From: Roseiarcus sp963749715
Lineage (GTDB): Bacteria > Pseudomonadota > Alphaproteobacteria > Rhizobiales > Beijerinckiaceae
Assembly (NCBI GenBank): GCA_963749715.1
Contig: CAVVNR010000014.1
Location: 1-64,000, forward strand
DNA: 64,000 nt
Direction of reading: 5' to 3'
Below the pieces are notes generated by a model. It was not told the DNA's origin. It searched no databases and saw only the letters and a list, made by a program, of their open reading frames with translations. Every line of letters starts with the position of its first letter. Positions within the stretch are counted from its first letter, which is position 1. Below, one piece after another: positions 61,710-64,000 of this stretch. The position numbers were made by a program, and so were the translations under genes.

Positions 61710-63175
61710 TGGATTTCCGAAAGGCGCCGACGACGATGTCGCGCCAGCTTGCCGTTCGCCTCCTTGTAACGGCTCTGACGGTCAGCGCGGCGCTGTTCTG
61801 CTTTTACTTCGCCAAATACATGCTGGACGTGCCCAACATTCGCCAGATGACGCTGCGGGTCGAGTTGGCGACGATTAGCGCGGCAATAGCCGAGGGCCGC
61901 GACCCGGCCGCAGAAGCCCCTTTTTCCTCGTACCCGGCGAACTACGGGTTTCGCGTGCTCGAAGAGCTTCCTTTGGGCGGGCTCAAGGTCGTAAACGAAG
62001 TCAATTCGTCGATTCTTCCGCGGGTGCCTAAGGATTTCGCGAAAGGCGAGAGCGCGGCCGACGAAGGCTCGCTCGCCGAGGGCTTCTTCGATCTCGGCAG
62101 CCTTCCCCGCGCCCTGGGCGGCGCCGACCATTGGATGATCTCGGACCTCACCCCAATCGGCGCCCGAAAGCTATGGATCCAAATTGCGATGGTTGGCGAT
62201 CCCGCGCGGCAATGGAGAAGCGTGATCGAAACCGAACTCATCGATCACGTCGTCGTGCCGGTCGGGGTCATCGTGCCGCTGATGACGCTCGCCGCGTTCT
62301 TCACTGTGCGCCAAACCTTGCGGCCGCTGAGCCGGGTCGCAAGCCAGGCGGACGCGCTCGGCCGAGCCGTTCGCGCCGGGCGCCCGCTCCATCCTTTGTC
62401 GGTCCAGGGCCTGCCGCGCGAGATCGTCGACGTGGTGGTCGCCCTCAATGCGATGCTCGATCGCCTGGAGACATCTTTCAGACATCAAAAACAGTTCACC
62501 GCGGATGTGGCGCACGAATTGCGCACCCCGCTCGCCGTTTTGCGGCTTCAGGTTTCCGATCTGCCCGCGACGGCCCCGGCGGAGCAGATTATCGCCGAGG
62601 TCGACGCCCTTGGGGCGCTCGTCAATCAGCTTCTGCGACTGGCGCAGGCGGAGGACGCTATGCTTGCCGCGCTGAAGCCCGTCGACCTCGGTGCCGTCAG
62701 CCGCAAGGTCTGCGAGGAACTGGCGCTGCTTGCGGTGGAGCGCGGACAGACCCTTGAATTCGACGCCCCTCAACAGAAAGTTGTGATTTCAGGCCAGGCG
62801 GATCTTCTCGATATCGCAGTGCGCAATGTCGTCGACAATGCGTTAAAGGCCTCTCCCCCGGCCTCAACGATTGCCGTGACCGTCTCACAGGCGGGAAACG
62901 TCGTTGTCGAGGATCGGGGTCCTGGAATCGCCGAGAAGCATCGGGAGGCGGTCTTCACCCGATTTTGGCGCGCCGATCCCCGTCGCGGCGGCGGCGTCGG
63001 GATAGGCCTCGCACTCGTCAAACGTATTGTCGAACTGCACGGCGGCGGCGTCCGCGTCGAGGACCGGGCGGGCGGCGGCGCCCGCATCGTTCTGGCGTTC
63101 GGACCGGTGGATCCTCCATTGCGGAGGCCCTCGGCTCTGGCGGATAGCCATGCGGTTGCCGGCGCCCAACCATAG
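61706..63175 (+). CDS. sensor histidine kinase
   Basis: A 489-residue membrane kinase. Two membrane spans (about 17-39 and 185-205) enclose a periplasmic sensing part, followed by a HAMP-like linker. The phospho-accepting His is in TADVAHELRTPLAVLRL. The ATP-binding domain has DNALKASPP (N box), DRGPGIAEKHREAVFTRFWR (G1/F boxes) and GGGVGIGLALVKRIVE (G2). It is coupled to the OmpR-type regulator. The periplasmic domain is not of a family I recognise, so the signal is unknown. Confidence 0.95.
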   Translation: MMDFRKAPTTMSRQLAVRLLVTALTVSAALFCFYFAKYMLDVPNIRQMTLRVELATISAAIAEGRDPAAEAPFSSYPANYGFRVLEELPLGGLKVVNEVNSSILPRVPKDFAKGESAADEGSLAEGFFDLGSLPRALGGADHWMISDLTPIGARKLWIQIAMVGDPARQWRSVIETELIDHVVVPVGVIVPLMTLAAFFTVRQTLRPLSRVASQADALGRAVRAGRPLHPLSVQGLPREIVDVVVALNAMLDRLETSFRHQKQFTADVAHELRTPLAVLRLQVSDLPATAPAEQIIAEVDALGALVNQLLRLAQAEDAMLAALKPVDLGAVSRKVCEELALLAVERGQTLEFDAPQQKVVISGQADLLDIAVRNVVDNALKASPPASTIAVTVSQAGNVVVEDRGPGIAEKHREAVFTRFWRADPRRGGGVGIGLALVKRIVELHGGGVRVEDRAGGGARIVLAFGPVDPPLRRPSALADSHAVAGAQP

Positions 63176-63223
63176 GTCGTCGCGGTCCCTGCTTGTCCGC
63201 TCTCGAGAATCGACAAATTTGCA

Positions 63224-64000
63224 CTATGGCACCAGCACCGCCGCTCCCTCGAGGCGCCCGGCGCGCAAATCGTCGAGCGCCTGGTTAGCTTCGTCGAGCG
63301 GGTAGCGCGTGGCCGTCGTTCGCACCTTCGCGCGCGGGGCGAGCGCCAGAAACTCCCGTCCGTCGGCGCGAGTCAGATTGGCGACCGAGGCGACCCCGCG
63401 CTCCTCCCACAGCAGCCGATACGGGAACGAGGGGATGTCGCTCATGTGGATGCCGCCGCAGACGACCTGCCCGCCCTTGCGCACGGCGGCGAGCGCGCTC
63501 GGAATAAGCGCGCCGACCGGCGCGAACAGAATGGCGGCGTCGAGCGGCTCGGGCGGCTTGTCGTCCGAGCCGCCCGCCCATTCGGCCCCGAGCGAGCGGG
63601 CGAACGCCTGACCGGCGGCGTCGTCCGGCCGGGTGAAGGCGAATACGCGCCGTCCCTGCCAACGGCAGATCTGGGCGATGATATGGGCCGCGGCGCCGAA
63701 GCCATAGATGCCGATCGTCCCCCGTCCCCGGCCATCTTCAGCGACCGCCAGCCGATGAGACCGGCGCAGAGCAAGGGGGCGGTCGCGACCGGATCGAGCG
63801 CCTCGGGCAGCGCGAACACGAACGCCGCCTCGGCGATCGCATGCGTCGCATAGCCGCCGTCGCGGGTGTAGCCGGTGAACAATGGCGCATCGCACAGGTT
63901 TTCGCGCGCGCTCAGGCAATAGGGACAATGACCGCAGGCGTGGCCGAGCCAGGCCACGCCGACGCGCGCCTCGAGTTCGATGTCGACCCCTTCGCCCTTG
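63224..64000 (-). pseudogene. zinc-dependent alcohol dehydrogenase, frameshifted and cut by the window edge
   Basis: The C-terminal 230 or so residues of an MDR alcohol dehydrogenase. The upstream frame (64000 to about 63720) contains the structural-zinc cysteines in CGHCPYCLSARENLC, the YTRDGGYATHAIAEAAFVFA segment and LLCAGLIGW. The second frame continues with GIYGFGAAAHIIAQICRWQG and ends ALDDLRAGRLEGAAVLVP. They meet in a G5 run at 63718-63724 (complement), where one extra G would restore the frame. The N-terminal catalytic-zinc region is beyond the window, so activity cannot be judged. Confidence 0.82.

Overview
This window looks like a chromosomal segment of a high-GC alphaproteobacterium, probably of the Hyphomicrobiales (Rhizobiales). 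Evidence includes a CarD regulator with an H1-like tail next to ferredoxin FdxA, GapR, an AccD without zinc-finger cysteines, a radA-cvpA-purF cluster, fixI/fixS remnants, and a Rhizobiales-type palindromic repeat. A family such as Beijerinckiaceae or Roseiarcaceae is only a guess. No phage, plasmid origin or CRISPR array was seen.

Layout. 1-4.6 kb: a GlxA/AraC regulator divergent from an alcohol dehydrogenase, GFA-like protein and aldehyde dehydrogenase module, then an oxidoreductase stub cut by an IS1182-type remnant. 4.6-15.5 kb: uracil-DNA glycosylase, ETF-quinone oxidoreductase, TPR protein, ispE, lysophospholipase-like hydrolase, two membrane glycosyltransferase genes, accD and trpA. 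15.6-24 kb: a DUF3311/sodium symporter pair, a helicase C-terminal half, fdxA, carD, gapR, a broken N-formylglutamate amidohydrolase and an SDR. 24-32.7 kb: a twice-frameshifted adenylate cyclase running into a PQQ dehydrogenase whose first 20 residues look like a second cyclase, a VanA/VanB-like pair, a ModE-like regulator, trpF and trpB. 32.7-37.3 kb: an accessory island coding for a TIR protein, a secreted protein, a CHASE2 sensor without an output domain and a DUF4239 membrane protein. 37.5-48.3 kb: uxuA, accA, tRNA-Trp, tRNA-Gly, a hydrolase/Baeyer-Villiger monooxygenase pair, zwf, a lactate-oxidase-family enzyme, a broken branched-chain aminotransferase and a DHPS-HPPK fusion. 48.4-64 kb: M20 peptidase, Pit phosphate transporter, OFA transporter with its 43-residue partner, purF-cvpA-radA, decayed fixI-fixS, a secreted low-complexity protein, an OmpR/histidine-kinase pair and a partial, frameshifted alcohol dehydrogenase.

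How it fits together. The metabolic content suits a versatile heterotroph using alcohols, aldehydes, aromatic methoxy compounds, hydroxy acids, dicarboxylates and uronates. TrpF-TrpB and TrpA-AccD, normally one run in Rhizobiales, sit about 15 kb apart in opposite orientation, as one inversion would produce. At least ten genes and the tRNA-Trp T-loop show single-base breaks, several in homopolymers, so part of the breakage may be assembly error. The fixI gene has also lost a whole domain and is a true pseudogene. The most promising undescribed unit is the TIR/CHASE2 island.
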